A stretch of DNA of 64,000 nt from Guyparkeria sp. SCN-R1 (GTDB taxonomy: Bacteria > Pseudomonadota > Gammaproteobacteria > Halothiobacillales > Halothiobacillaceae): the NCBI RefSeq assembly GCF_003932495.1, contig NZ_QZMT01000004.1, positions 124,001 to 188,000 on the forward strand, read 5' to 3'. The notes below the pieces were generated by a model. The model did no database searches, had not been told where the DNA came from, and worked only from the letters and a program-made list of their open reading frames with translations. Numbering within the stretch: position 1 is the stretch's first letter; the number at the start of each line of letters is the position of its first letter. Below, piece after piece: positions 55,090 through 64,000 of the stretch. The translations under genes and the position numbers were made by a program.

Positions 55090-55278
55090 AGGGAAGGCCT
55101 TCACGAATACCCAATGCCTCTGGCTGACTGGCTGGTTCGCCATCAAGGCGCCGATTCGAGGGCGGGCTCGGTGTTGCAGCGCTTGCCAATGGCGACGGCC
55201 ATTGGGCGGCGCAATGCGCCTTGCATCTGGACGTCTGACGACCTTCAGAGGCGTTGGCTATTCGTGAAGACCTTCCCT
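55090..55278 (-). repeat. Structured inverted-terminus repeat, copy 3, short
   Basis: A 189-bp element in the epmB-PilZ gap (54975-55302), inverted relative to copies 1 and 2. Its ends, 55090-55122 and 55246-55278, pair over 33 bases with three mismatches. On the minus strand it keeps GTCCAGATGCAAGGCGCA, CCAATGGC-CGTC-GCCATTGG, GCTGCAACACCG and GGCGCCTTGAT, as in copy 2, but lacks about 90 central bases. It ends 24 bases before the ATG of the next gene. Confidence 0.83.
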
Positions 55279-55302
55279 TGGGACGAGACAAGGAGTTCGT
55301 CG

Positions 55303-56946
55303 ATGGCCGGTTTATCTCAGCCACCCCAATCACCTGCCGTGGATGATCTCGAGACCCTGCTCGAGCGGGTCGCGATCGTCGCTCCGACCGAGGCGGCCAG
55401 TCTGCTGGCCGGCTTTCTTGGCCGGACGGATCTGGAAGAGATCAGTGACGAGGCCCTGAGTGGCCTGATTGCCCGGCTCGAGCCGCAGGTCGAGCGCACG
55501 GCGAAGGCCTTGCGCCGCAGCCTGAGACAGAGCCCGCTGCCGATTTCGGCCCGGGCGCGTGAGCAGCTCTCTGCATTGTTCACACTGTATCGAGCGGCTC
55601 AATCGCTGGCCAACCTGCGGTTGGGCCTGGCCCAGAGCGGTGATGTCGGTCAGGCGCAGGCGGCCGCTCATCGCCAGCATGTCGAGTGGGCCGCGCGCCT
55701 GATCCTCGATTGCTATCAGCTCTACGTGGGTGTGCCGAAGCCGCTGTACGCGGACCTGCATCAGTTCGCCCGGGCGGCCTGTCGGGATCTCGAGGGGTCA
55801 CAACCCGAGGCCTGGAGCGCGGTGCGTGACGTCTACGTGGCGGTATTACTCCTGGGGATGGTCAATCCCTATGCGCTGACCGTCGAGGAGATGGCGGTGC
55901 TCTATCCCTGCCTGCGCGAAGTGGGGCGGGCGGTGGAGATTACCGCCGAGCGGCCGACGGGGTCGGCGCGCTTCGTCGACATGACCGGTCGACTGGCGCC
56001 GCATATCGCCATCAGCGGGGGGAGGGCCAACCCGGACGGTGCGGTGTACGTTGGGGTGGATGCGCTGTATCGACGCGAGACCATCCGGGGGCTCGATGCC
56101 GAGTGTCGGGTGGCCCTGCGAGGCTTCCTGCGCCGGCTGCAGTTTTTCCTGAGCTCGCGCGAGGCGCGCCGCCACGATCACTTCGATCGGAAGATTGGCG
56201 AGCGATCGTTGATTACCATCGGTTTTCACAGCGTGCATCACCGGCTGCTCGATGACATGCTCTACAGTCTGCGCGCCTCGCAGCACCTGACCTTTTCGGG
56301 GCTAGACTGGGAGGGCCTCGAGCGGCCAGTGCATGGCCAGGTCAAGGACGGGCCGAGCATTCATGATTTCAAGCTCGAGATCGACTCGGGCAGTCGCAAC
56401 GATATCGACTGGGAGGCCATGCCGGATGCCGAGGGCCGCCGGGCGACGCCGCGCCTCAACGAGCCGGCGACCTGGGACGTGGTCAACCTCTCCGAGCGGG
56501 GGTTGCGGCTACACTGGCGACTGGCCGACAACAGCCGAGCGGCGGTCGACGAGCTGATCCTGATCGAGCGCGACCCGGACGAGGAAGTCGGCGGCCTGGC
56601 CGCCGTGATCGGGGTAGGAGTCATCCGCTGGGTGCGTCACCTCGATGAAGACAATCGCACGATCGACATGGGCGTCGAGCGCCTGCCGGGTGACTGGATG
56701 GCCTATTTTGCCCATCCGGCCGAGGAGAGACCGAATACGGCCGGAACCTGGCCGGTGCTCGCGCGCATCGACGGCGACCGGATCGATCAACTGATCCTGC
56801 CGCCGGATCTCGCCGATCGCGGGCGCCGCGTGACCGTGATCCGCGAGCAGGGCGAGGACACGCACATCAACCTGGAGCGTATCGTGATGGTGGGTTCCCA
56901 TCTGGTCGTGATGGAGACAAGCCCTGACAAGGGAGGCAATTCGTGA
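55303..56946 (+). CDS. PilZ-domain protein upstream of FimX-like gene
   Basis: A 547-residue cytoplasmic protein. The first 350 or so residues are largely helical and unassigned. A PilZ-like domain follows near 380-480, with basic residues in RRATPRLNEP and then VVNLSERGLRLHW, which fits the D/NxSxxG element that contacts c-di-GMP. Its GTGA overlap with the FimX-like gene indicates coupled synthesis. AAGGAG precedes the ATG at 55303; the frame is open into the structured repeat. Function is inferred only from domain and partner. Confidence 0.78.
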   Translation: MAGLSQPPQSPAVDDLETLLERVAIVAPTEAASLLAGFLGRTDLEEISDEALSGLIARLEPQVERTAKALRRSLRQSPLPISARAREQLSALFTLYRAAQSLANLRLGLAQSGDVGQAQAAAHRQHVEWAARLILDCYQLYVGVPKPLYADLHQFARAACRDLEGSQPEAWSAVRDVYVAVLLLGMVNPYALTVEEMAVLYPCLREVGRAVEITAERPTGSARFVDMTGRLAPHIAISGGRANPDGAVYVGVDALYRRETIRGLDAECRVALRGFLRRLQFFLSSREARRHDHFDRKIGERSLITIGFHSVHHRLLDDMLYSLRASQHLTFSGLDWEGLERPVHGQVKDGPSIHDFKLEIDSGSRNDIDWEAMPDAEGRRATPRLNEPATWDVVNLSERGLRLHWRLADNSRAAVDELILIERDPDEEVGGLAAVIGVGVIRWVRHLDEDNRTIDMGVERLPGDWMAYFAHPAEERPNTAGTWPVLARIDGDRIDQLILPPDLADRGRRVTVIREQGEDTHINLERIVMVGSHLVVMETSPDKGGNS

Positions 56947-59036
56947 CGCCCATCGAAACCGTCGAAAACACGCCGTTTTCCATCCTGCACATCATCGGCT
57001 CGGTCAACGACTCGATTGCCCTGCGCGGGGAGTTGCGCAATGCCGGCCTGCAGGCCTCGGTGCACAATGCCGCCGATTTCGATGCCGCGCGCCACGAAAT
57101 CACCCGTACCCCGGTCGACATCATCTACATCGAGTACGGCGCGAATGCCCTCGAGATGCTGACCGCGCTGCGCGAACTGGCTGCCCGTGAGCCGGTGCTG
57201 GCCGGCGTGCCCGTGGTCGTCTACGACGACATCGGCGGGATCGAGGAGACCGAGGCATTTCTCGAGGCCGGGGCGTTCTCGGTGATCAGCCACGAGTCGC
57301 TGGTCGAACCGCTGCTGATGCGTGCCGTGGCCTTCGCGTTGCTCTACCAGGATCGCGAGCGCAAGGCCGCCCAGCTTTCGAAGTCCGAGTTGCGTTGTCA
57401 GAAGCTGATCGACGGCTCGTCCGAGGCGGTCGCCTACCTGCAGGACGGACTGCACATCTACGCCAACCAGACCTATCTCGACCTGCTGGGCTTTGCCGAT
57501 ATCGAGGAGTTGCGCGAGGAGCCGATTCTCGACCTGGCCGCCGGCGATTCGGCCCAGCGCCTGAAAGCCTTTCTCAAGACCGAGGATGCCGAGGAGACCT
57601 TCACCCTCAAGACCAACGGCGGTCACGAGATCGAGGTGCGGATCCACAGCACCGCCGCCTCCTTCGATGGCGAGCCCTGTCTGCAGATCTTCGCCACCCA
57701 GGTGAAGGAGGACGTCGCCGACATCTCCGAGCAACTCGAGTACTTCGCGCGACGCGACCTGCTCACCGGCTTGTACAACCGCAACTACCTGTTCGAGCAG
57801 ATCGAGGCGCGCCGCGCCGAGATCGTCAACGGTGACGAGGAGGAGACCGGGGCATTGCTGCTGCTCGAGATCCTCAACCACGACGAGATCAAGCGTCATG
57901 TCGGTACCACCGGCATGGACAACCTGCTGACCGAATTCGGCAAGAAGGTCGAGGAGCGGGTCGGTGGGCAGGGTCTGGTCGCGCGCCATGGCGCATTCTC
58001 CTTCCTGATCCTGCTGGGAAGGCTCGACCGCCACCGCACCGCCGAACTGGCCGAGGCGCTCAACGAGCTGGCGCGCGAGTATGTCTACACACAGGGCACG
58101 ACCTCGGTGACCGTCTCGACCTCGGCCGGCTACCTGGTGCTCGACGAGAACTCCCCGCAGAACGCCGCCGAACTGGTTGACCGGGTGGAGCGTTCCTCCA
58201 ATCGCGCCGCCCAGGAAGGCAAGTACCAGGCACGTCTGTACGAGCCTGATCTCAAAACCGCCTCGGAACGCGAGCAGGACGAGGCCTGGGCGCGAAAGAT
58301 CAAGACAGCACTGCGCGAGAGCCGCTTCTCGCTGGTGTTCCAGCCGATCGTCTCACTCACCGGGGATCGCGAGATCAGTCGCTACGAGGTGTTCGTGCGG
58401 ATGCTTGACGAGGACGGCAGCCTGATTTCACCGGCCGAGTTCCTCTCGCAGGCCGAGCGTGGCGAGCTGATCCAGTCGATCGACCGCTGGGTGGTGCTCT
58501 CGGCGGTCAAGCAGATCCACAACGGCGTGAAGAACGGCGAGAAGCCCAAGCTCTACATCCGCATCAGCGACGCCTCGCTCCACGATCCCGAGTTCACCAA
58601 ATGGCTCACCCAGCGGTTGCAGATGACCCGGCTGCCGGACACCTTGCTCGCCATCCAGGTGTCGGTCGACAAGGCCGGTCACGCCCTGCGGCACCTGGCG
58701 GACATGCAGCAGGCCCTGCAGCCGCTGGGCGGCGAGCTGATCCTCGACGGCTTCGGTTCCGGCGACGACGGTTTCCGCATCCTCGATCACCTGCCGGTCT
58801 CGACCATCAAGATCGCCCGGCCGCTGTTGGAGAATTTCGCCCAGGAGAGCGCCAACCAGGAACGGGTTGGCGAGGTGGTCAAGCACGCCAAGGACGAGGA
58901 GATGGCGGTGATCGTGCCCAACGTCGAGAATGCGGCCAGCCTGCAGATCCTCTGGCCGATGGGCGTGGATTTCGTTCAGGGCGACTTCATCCAGGCCCCG
59001 CAGGAAAGCCTCGAGTTCGATTTCGCGCAGTTCTGA
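56943..59036 (+). CDS. FimX-like protein, degenerate GGDEF-EAL
   Basis: A 697-residue protein with four apparent domains: a receiver-like region (1-125), PAS (about 135-245), GGDEF-like (about 265-440) and EAL-like (about 450-695). The GGDEF signature is replaced by RHGAFSF, and EAL by EVF in SRYEVFVRML. DDFGTG reads DGFGSG, so both catalytic activities are probably lost. P. aeruginosa FimX (REC-PAS-GDSIF-EVL) has the same layout and binds c-di-GMP to promote type IV pilus assembly. It starts at GTG with GGGAGG upstream. A PilZ gene is coupled upstream; pilZ is at 17537. Confidence 0.85.
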   Translation: MTPIETVENTPFSILHIIGSVNDSIALRGELRNAGLQASVHNAADFDAARHEITRTPVDIIYIEYGANALEMLTALRELAAREPVLAGVPVVVYDDIGGIEETEAFLEAGAFSVISHESLVEPLLMRAVAFALLYQDRERKAAQLSKSELRCQKLIDGSSEAVAYLQDGLHIYANQTYLDLLGFADIEELREEPILDLAAGDSAQRLKAFLKTEDAEETFTLKTNGGHEIEVRIHSTAASFDGEPCLQIFATQVKEDVADISEQLEYFARRDLLTGLYNRNYLFEQIEARRAEIVNGDEEETGALLLLEILNHDEIKRHVGTTGMDNLLTEFGKKVEERVGGQGLVARHGAFSFLILLGRLDRHRTAELAEALNELAREYVYTQGTTSVTVSTSAGYLVLDENSPQNAAELVDRVERSSNRAAQEGKYQARLYEPDLKTASEREQDEAWARKIKTALRESRFSLVFQPIVSLTGDREISRYEVFVRMLDEDGSLISPAEFLSQAERGELIQSIDRWVVLSAVKQIHNGVKNGEKPKLYIRISDASLHDPEFTKWLTQRLQMTRLPDTLLAIQVSVDKAGHALRHLADMQQALQPLGGELILDGFGSGDDGFRILDHLPVSTIKIARPLLENFAQESANQERVGEVVKHAKDEEMAVIVPNVENAASLQILWPMGVDFVQGDFIQAPQESLEFDFAQF

Positions 59037-59143
59037 TTCGCGGTCGCGCAGGGCATGACGGTAAGATGAGCGCGCCCCGGACGCTGTCCGGGCATGCCGC
59101 GCTTAACCCTCCGTTGCACTGAAAACCGCCGAGAACTGACGCC

Positions 59144-59566
59144 GTGACCGACGCCGACCAGCCGCTTGCCCCGCCACTGCCGACCACCCTGCCCACGGAC
59201 CGGATCCTGGTGCAGGGTCTCGAGTTCGAGACCATCATCGGCATCCTGCCCGCTGAGCGCGAAACGCCACAGCCGCTGCGGGTCGACCTGGTGCTCGAGG
59301 TCGAATCCTTCCGGCGGGCCGTGATCAGCGAGCATATCGACCAGACGGTCGATTACGCGGCCGTGTCGCGGCGTGTCATGGAGATCGCCCGCGAGGGCCG
59401 TTTTCAGCTGGTCGAGACGCTGGCCGAGCGCTGCTGCCAGGCCTTGTTGGCCGAATTCCCGGTCCGTCGCGTCACGATGCGCGCGCTCAAGCCGCACGCA
59501 CTGGCCGAGGCAGCCGGCGTGGGCGTGGAGATTACCCGTGAGGTGGCCACCGGGGAGGGCGCATGA
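59144..59566 (+). CDS. folB: Dihydroneopterin aldolase
   Basis: A 140-residue FolB that converts dihydroneopterin to hydroxymethyl-dihydropterin in folate synthesis. RILVQGLEFETIIGILPAER and the Glu in LVETLAERCCQALL are family features; the conserved D-Y in TVDYAAVSRRV is present. About 18 extra residues precede the fold. The start is GTG. The ATGA overlap with the MidA-like gene indicates coupling. Confidence 0.92.
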   Translation: MTDADQPLAPPLPTTLPTDRILVQGLEFETIIGILPAERETPQPLRVDLVLEVESFRRAVISEHIDQTVDYAAVSRRVMEIAREGRFQLVETLAERCCQALLAEFPVRRVTMRALKPHALAEAAGVGVEITREVATGEGA

Positions 59567-60744
59567 GTCCCGGTTCACGCCAGGAAGGATTCGAACTCCC
59601 GGCCCCCAGCCAGGCCGACCAGGCCAAGAGCCTCGAGCTGATCGAACAACTCGTCGAGCGGATGCGTGACGGCCCTATCTCGTTTGCCGATTACATGGCC
59701 ACGGTGCTGTATCACCCCACGCTGGGTTATTACGGCAGCGGCCAGGTTGCCTTCGGCGCCGGGGGCGATTTCATTACCGCCCCGGAACGCTCCCGATTCT
59801 TCACCGCCGGGCTGGCCTACGAGTGGCACCAGGCTCGGGCCGTCGACCTGGGCGGCGAGATCCTCGAGATCGGCGCCGGTTCGGGGCGTCTGGCGATCGA
59901 TCTGCTCGAACGGCTGGCTGCAGACGACGCGCTGCCCGAGCGCTACACCATCCTCGAGATCTCCCCGGCACTCGCCGAACGTCAGGCACGGAACCTGCGC
60001 GAATCGCTGCCGCCGGCGGTGGTCGAGCGCGTGCGCTGGATCGATGCCTGGTCGCAACTGGTGTGGTCGGGCGGCATCGTGGTCGCCAACGAGGTGCTCG
60101 ATGCCATGCCGGTGGAGCGCTTTCGCTGGTGGCCGGGCAAGCCGGAAACGGCCGAGCGACTGATGGTGGGTTTCGACGGCCAACGGTTCGTCTGGCAGGA
60201 ACAACCGCCCGACGCACCGCTGCAGGCGGCGGTCGAGGCGATCACCGCGCGCATCGAGCGTCCGATCGTCACGCCACGAGAGACCGTGCTGGCCGAGTAC
60301 AACCCTGATCTTGCCGACTGGTTGGGCGAGATGCGCGCAGCGCTCGGCAATGGTGGCGAGACCTGGGTCTACCTGTTTGATTACGGCAGTCATACCGCCG
60401 ATATTTACCGCGGTGACCGCGACGAGGGCACGCTCAAGTGCCACTACCGGCACCTGGCTCACGAAGACCCGTTCGTCTACCCGGGACTGCAGGACATTAC
60501 CGCCTGGGTGGATTTTCAGGCCGTCGAGCAGGCCGCGCGCGCGGCCGGGTTCGCGATCGACGGTGAGCGCAGCCAGGCCCAGTGGCTGCTGGGCACCGAC
60601 GTCCCCCGGCTGGTCGAGCGTGAACTGCAGGCGCGCGACTCGCTGACGGATCAGGCCCGCCTGGCGCAGGAGTTCCGCGAGCTGGTGATGCCCACCGAGA
60701 TGGGCGAGCGCTTTCGGGTGATGCGACTGCGTATCGGCGACTGA
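59563..60744 (+). CDS. MidA/NDUFAF7-family methyltransferase
   Basis: A 393-residue class I SAM-dependent methyltransferase of the DUF185/MidA family. Signatures are ISFADYMATVLYHPTLGYY, GAGGDFITAPERS, motif I ILEIGAGSGRLAIDLL and VVANEVLDAMPVERF. The mitochondrial homologue NDUFAF7 methylates an arginine of complex I subunit NDUFS2. The bacterial substrate is not established. It is coupled to folB. Confidence 0.9.
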   Translation: MSPGSRQEGFELPAPSQADQAKSLELIEQLVERMRDGPISFADYMATVLYHPTLGYYGSGQVAFGAGGDFITAPERSRFFTAGLAYEWHQARAVDLGGEILEIGAGSGRLAIDLLERLAADDALPERYTILEISPALAERQARNLRESLPPAVVERVRWIDAWSQLVWSGGIVVANEVLDAMPVERFRWWPGKPETAERLMVGFDGQRFVWQEQPPDAPLQAAVEAITARIERPIVTPRETVLAEYNPDLADWLGEMRAALGNGGETWVYLFDYGSHTADIYRGDRDEGTLKCHYRHLAHEDPFVYPGLQDITAWVDFQAVEQAARAAGFAIDGERSQAQWLLGTDVPRLVERELQARDSLTDQARLAQEFRELVMPTEMGERFRVMRLRIGD

Positions 60745-61515
60745 TCAGGTCGCCTCAGACGTCCCCTCGAGACGTTGAATCGCTCCCGACTCGCCGTGTT
60801 CCAGCCAGTCGAGGAGCGCCGGCATGACCGCGCAGGGCGGCTGGCGATCCTCGGTCAGCTCGCCGGGGAAGCGCGCGTGGCGCAGACGGCTGTTGACCGC
60901 GCCGGGATCGAAGCCGGTGATCCACACCTTCGGCGTTTCCGCCGCCCATTGCCGGATCATCCGCTCGACCCCGGCGTGCGCGATGTCGTGCGCGCTGCCG
61001 TAGGCCTCGGTGCCGCGGTCGGTGAAGAACAGCACCCGCGGCCGGTCGGATTGCCCCAGCAGTGGCCACGCACTGCGGGTCAGGGCGAACGGCGCAGTCA
61101 GGTTGACGTGTAGGCTTTCCTGGAACTTCATCAGGTCTGCCTGGGCGAGCGGCGCGATCTCCCCGGCCGTGCCCATGGCATGAACCAGCATGTCCAGGCG
61201 GCCGTAGGCCTGCTCTATCCCGTCGACGAGTGTCGCGTAGTCCTCCGGCGCGGCGCCCGAAAAATCCACCGGCTGGATCACGGGCGGTTCGCCGCGTGCC
61301 TCGGCGGGCACCTCGGGGAGCACCCGCTGATTGATGTCGTCGGCAAGTCGGTCGAGCTGATCGAGCTTGCGGCCCAGCAGGATCACCGTCGCGCCGCGGG
61401 CGGCCAGCGTCTGGGCGGTGGCGGTGCCCAGCGCACCGGTCGCGCCATTGATCAGCACGACCTGGTCGGCGAACGAGGTATCAGTCGACGGATCGAAGTA
61501 GCGGGTGTCGGTCAT
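60745..61515 (-). CDS. SDR-fold protein with degenerate active site
   Basis: A 256-residue short-chain dehydrogenase-like protein, closest by eye to YciK. The coenzyme motif is INGATGALGTATAQTLAARG. The NNAG motif reads HAMGTAG, and the expected YxxxK helix reads DIAHAGVERM, so both catalytic Tyr and Lys seem absent. It ends one base after the MidA-like stop on the other strand. A non-catalytic or altered role is inferred. Confidence 0.75.
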   Translation of the reverse strand: MTDTRYFDPSTDTSFADQVVLINGATGALGTATAQTLAARGATVILLGRKLDQLDRLADDINQRVLPEVPAEARGEPPVIQPVDFSGAAPEDYATLVDGIEQAYGRLDMLVHAMGTAGEIAPLAQADLMKFQESLHVNLTAPFALTRSAWPLLGQSDRPRVLFFTDRGTEAYGSAHDIAHAGVERMIRQWAAETPKVWITGFDPGAVNSRLRHARFPGELTEDRQPPCAVMPALLDWLEHGESGAIQRLEGTSEAT

Positions 61516-61572
61516 CGGGATGTCTCGGGAGTGTGAGCCCGTGATGATCGGGCTGAGGGATCGGAGTTCGGA

Positions 61573-62472
61573 TCACCAGGCGGCACGCCAGGCAAGCCAC
61601 CATTGGCGCACGGGACTGATTTCAACGCGGCCGCCGGTGAGTTGCGCGGGCGTTTCCTGCATCAGTCGCAGATGCTCGTGGTCGATGGCGCGCAGGATGC
61701 GGAACAGGCGCGGCGGTCGGCCGCTCGCCTGCCAGTCGCCCAACCCGGCGCGAATGGTGTCGAGTTCATGGCGGAACAGTGCCCCGCGCGCCGTGGGCGC
61801 GGGCTCGCGGTACAGGTCGGCCTCGTCCAGCCCGAAGCGATTGAGCGTGTCCTGCGGCAGATAGACCCGTCCGATACGCGCGTGCCGCCCCAGCAGCCGG
61901 GCGCGATCGAGTCGGCCGTGCCAACGCCCCAGCCGGGCCGCGGCCTCGGTCTGCTCGTCGGGCAGGTCCAGCAGGCGACCGTACAGGGCGAACAGGCTGG
62001 CATAGCGCGCGTCGAGAAAGGCCTCGAGGTCCGCCTCGGCGGCAAAGCCTTGGTATTCGAGCTCGATGCGCGCCGCGCCGAGCCGCTCCTCCAGGCGGGC
62101 GATCAGTGGCGAGTCCTCGCGGCGCGCCTCGGCGCCCAGGCCAACCTCGTCGAGCCCCGCGGCGAGCGACTGGATCACCGGGTGCTCGGCTCGCCCCTGG
62201 GTCATGCCCAGCAGCGCCTCGCGCCACCAGTCGAGCTTGGCCATGGCGACCTGGGGCTCGCTGACGGTCTCCGGGATTTCGGCCAGCGAGACATCCAGCG
62301 CCCGCAGGGCCGTCACCGCCCGCTGCCGGGCGGGGGGGAGCTTGAGGCTGGCCAGCCGAAAGGCACTGCCAACCGGGCGGGCCAGGCGTTCGCATTCGGC
62401 GGCAGCCAGATGGGGCTCGACCGACGGGCGGGTGGATTCGGCATTCATGGACAGGGATTCTACCAGTTCCAT
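61573..62472 (-). CDS. Squalene/phytoene synthase-like, NDUFAF6-type
   Basis: A 299-residue all-helical isoprenoid-synthase-fold protein. [10 protein letters not shown] and [14 protein letters not shown] resemble the family, but the paired DxxxD diphosphate-binding motifs are not evident, as in the NDUFAF6-like group. Catalysis is doubtful. Starts at 62472 and 62448 are both possible; GGCGAG supports the first. It lies 58 bases upstream of the SDR gene on the same strand, so the two may be co-transcribed. Confidence 0.72.
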   Translation of the reverse strand: MELVESLSMNAESTRPSVEPHLAAAECERLARPVGSAFRLASLKLPPARQRAVTALRALDVSLAEIPETVSEPQVAMAKLDWWREALLGMTQGRAEHPVIQSLAAGLDEVGLGAEARREDSPLIARLEERLGAARIELEYQGFAAEADLEAFLDARYASLFALYGRLLDLPDEQTEAAARLGRWHGRLDRARLLGRHARIGRVYLPQDTLNRFGLDEADLYREPAPTARGALFRHELDTIRAGLGDWQASGRPPRLFRILRAIDHEHLRLMQETPAQLTGGRVEISPVRQWWLAWRAAW

Positions 62473-62590
62473 CCGCTCGCCAGCCGGGTATCCGGCCGCC
62501 GTCGCCCCTCAAGAAATTGCCCGGCCGACCGATACACCAGCAAGCGTCTATCCTTTCCCGCCATCAACCCCGAGCAAGGTGCCATCCCCA

Positions 62591-63772
62591 ATGAGCCAGC
62601 CCAGCATCCTGCGTCGCCTGAAGTGGTCCTTTGTCGGCATGGGCATTGTCATGGGCGCGATCTTTCCGGTCTTCGCGTCGTTCTTCGTTGAATTCCGGGA
62701 CGGCATGCTGGGCTGGTTCGTGGTCGGCTGTCTCGGCGCGGGCCTGACCGTCGGGTTCGTCAACTACGGGCTCGCCCACCTGATCCTGCTGCGGCGCATG
62801 GGCGCGCTGGCGCGCCTGGCGGGTGCTGTGCGGGAGGGCAATCTCACCGAGAAGTGCCAGATCGTCAGCCATGACTCGCTCGGCGAGATCGTGACCAGCG
62901 TCAACGGCATGATCGACCAGTTGCATGCCCAGATGGGCGATCTCAACCGCAGCAGCGATTCGCTATCCGCGGCCGCCGGCAGCCTCGATCAAAGTGTTTC
63001 CAGCGTGATGACGGCGCAGGGCCGGGTCCAGGCACAGCGCGAGCGTACCCTGGGCGAGGCACGCGAGGTGGCAGACGGCGGCGGGCGGCTGGTCGAGGCA
63101 ATCCTCGAGGCCGGTCAGCAGGCCGGCGAAATGCAGTCGCGTGCCGAGCAGACCCGCGGCCAGGTCGGCGAGAGTGTCGCCTCGATCGCCCGTTCACAGG
63201 AGCGCGTCGAGGAAACCGCCGCGCTGATCACCTCGCTGGTGGGCGCCCGCGACCGGATCAGCGGCATGACGGCGACCATCGATGCCGTCGCGCAGCAGAC
63301 CAACCTGCTGGCACTGAATGCCGCGATCGAGTCCGCCCGTGCCGGCGAGCACGGGCGCGGTTTCGCCGTGGTGGCCGACGAGGTGCGCAAGCTTGCCGGG
63401 CGCAGTGGCGAGGCGGCCCGGGAGATCGGTTTGGTGATGGAAACACTGGGGCGCGACGTGACCGCCGCCGACGAGAAGATGCAGGAGGCCAGTCGGTACT
63501 CCGCGGACGCCGAGCGCTCCCTGCAGACGGCCTCTGGCGGGCTCTCCGACGTGCTCGAGTCGGTGGCCGACACGGTCAAGCTCACCGAGGAGGCGGCCAG
63601 TCACGGGCAACGTCACCAGATGGCGATCGAGCAGCTTACCGCGGATCTCAACTCGCTGATCGAGGTGGTCGAGCGCAATGCCGAGACCATGCAGTCGGCG
63701 AACCAGGCGGTCGATTCGGTCAACCGCGAGGCCGATCGCCTGGTGAGTCAGGTCGCGCGTTTCCGGTTGTGA
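62591..63772 (+). CDS. Methyl-accepting chemotaxis protein
   Basis: A 393-residue chemoreceptor. Two transmembrane helices (about residues 12-32 and 40-62) are joined by a very short loop, so there is no periplasmic ligand domain. A HAMP-like segment follows, then the signalling domain with the highly conserved hairpin [20 protein letters not shown] and [15 protein letters not shown]. It starts at 62591; the upstream open frame to 62066 is antisense to the NDUFAF6-like gene. The input may be cytoplasmic or membrane-borne. Confidence 0.93.
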   Translation: MSQPSILRRLKWSFVGMGIVMGAIFPVFASFFVEFRDGMLGWFVVGCLGAGLTVGFVNYGLAHLILLRRMGALARLAGAVREGNLTEKCQIVSHDSLGEIVTSVNGMIDQLHAQMGDLNRSSDSLSAAAGSLDQSVSSVMTAQGRVQAQRERTLGEAREVADGGGRLVEAILEAGQQAGEMQSRAEQTRGQVGESVASIARSQERVEETAALITSLVGARDRISGMTATIDAVAQQTNLLALNAAIESARAGEHGRGFAVVADEVRKLAGRSGEAAREIGLVMETLGRDVTAADEKMQEASRYSADAERSLQTASGGLSDVLESVADTVKLTEEAASHGQRHQMAIEQLTADLNSLIEVVERNAETMQSANQAVDSVNREADRLVSQVARFRL

Positions 63773-63792
63773 CCGGGACGGGGCCGCTGGTC

Positions 63793-63999
63793 TCAGCCGC
63801 GGCCGGCGACAACCCGCCAGGTGATGCGAATCGCCGCCGTCGCCCACGCCACGGGCGAGCGCGCGGTCTCGGTCTGAAACCAGAGAGAGGGGTCGACCTG
63901 CCGTTCGCGCAGGATCTGCTCGACCCGCACGATCGTCAGCCGATAACGCCAGCCGGCCAGCCATGGGCGACCCAGCGGGGCCGCGCCCTGCAGGATGCC
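63793..63999 (-). CDS. C-terminal part of an unidentified protein
   Basis: A minus-strand frame enters from the right edge and ends at the TGA at 63795-63793, giving 68 visible residues (ILQGAAPLGRPWLAGWRYRL onward, ending WRVVAGRG). Hydrophobic and arginine-rich segments alternate. It converges on the chemoreceptor gene. Not recognised; the rest lies outside the window. Confidence 0.5.
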   Translation of the reverse strand, partial: GILQGAAPLGRPWLAGWRYRLTIVRVEQILRERQVDPSLWFQTETARSPVAWATAAIRITWRVVAGRG

Positions 64000-64000
64000 G

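Overview
The window is about 64 kb of high-G+C DNA from a motile gammaproteobacterium. A complete ectoine operon (ectABC) points to a halotolerant or halophilic cell. A sulfide:quinone oxidoreductase with the three expected cysteines points to sulfur oxidation. Together these fit a Halothiobacillus/Guyparkeria-like chemolithotroph; that placement is inference, because no rRNA gene or taxon-specific marker is present. No tRNA, rRNA, CRISPR array, prophage or classical insertion sequence was seen.

Layout. 1-8.4 kb: flagellar rod, ring and hook genes (flgE 3' end, flgFGHIJ, flgKL), with a sigma54-type promoter before flgF and a sigma28-type promoter before flgK. 8.7-19 kb: fatty acid and folate cluster fabD-fabG-acpP-fabF-pabB-pabC-mltG-tmk-holB-pilZ-tatD. 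19-25.3 kb: mltD and gloB (minus strand), comEC and two small proteins. 25.3-27.8 kb: ectABC (minus). 28-31.6 kb: a nitric-oxide-response locus, an NsrR-like repressor divergent from a hemerythrin-like protein and NnrS with a perfect palindromic operator between them, followed by hemN. 31.8-34.2 kb: a TRIC-family channel and an ABC-2 exporter. 34.3-52.4 kb: an interval with 26 recognisable copies of a short palindromic repeat (core ATTCCC-N8-GGGAAT), many paired head to head. It holds an unlisted 59-aa membrane protein, a DUF488 protein, msrA, a HhH-GPD glycosylase, an alpha-glucan phosphorylase, the flagellin operon fliC-flaG-fliD-fliS-fliT, a GIY-YIG nuclease, roxA, sqr, prmB and psd. 52.4-55 kb: the elongation factor P cassette epmA-efp and divergent epmB. 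55-59 kb: a PilZ protein and a FimX-like protein with degenerate GGDEF and EAL domains. 59-64 kb: folB, a MidA-family methyltransferase, a degenerate SDR, a squalene/phytoene-synthase-like protein, a chemoreceptor and one truncated gene.

The most unusual signal is a family of three structured repeats (17892-18153, 36299-36566 and, inverted, 55090-55278). Each is bounded by 31-33 bp terminal inverted repeats that pair within a copy but differ between copies, so the differences covary. Inner hairpins covary too. One copy lies in frame inside the HhH-GPD gene and adds about 89 codons. Other points of interest are the palindrome island with its resident GIY-YIG nuclease, the base-composition mosaics in surface-exposed flagellar genes, and the FimX/PilZ c-di-GMP effector set.
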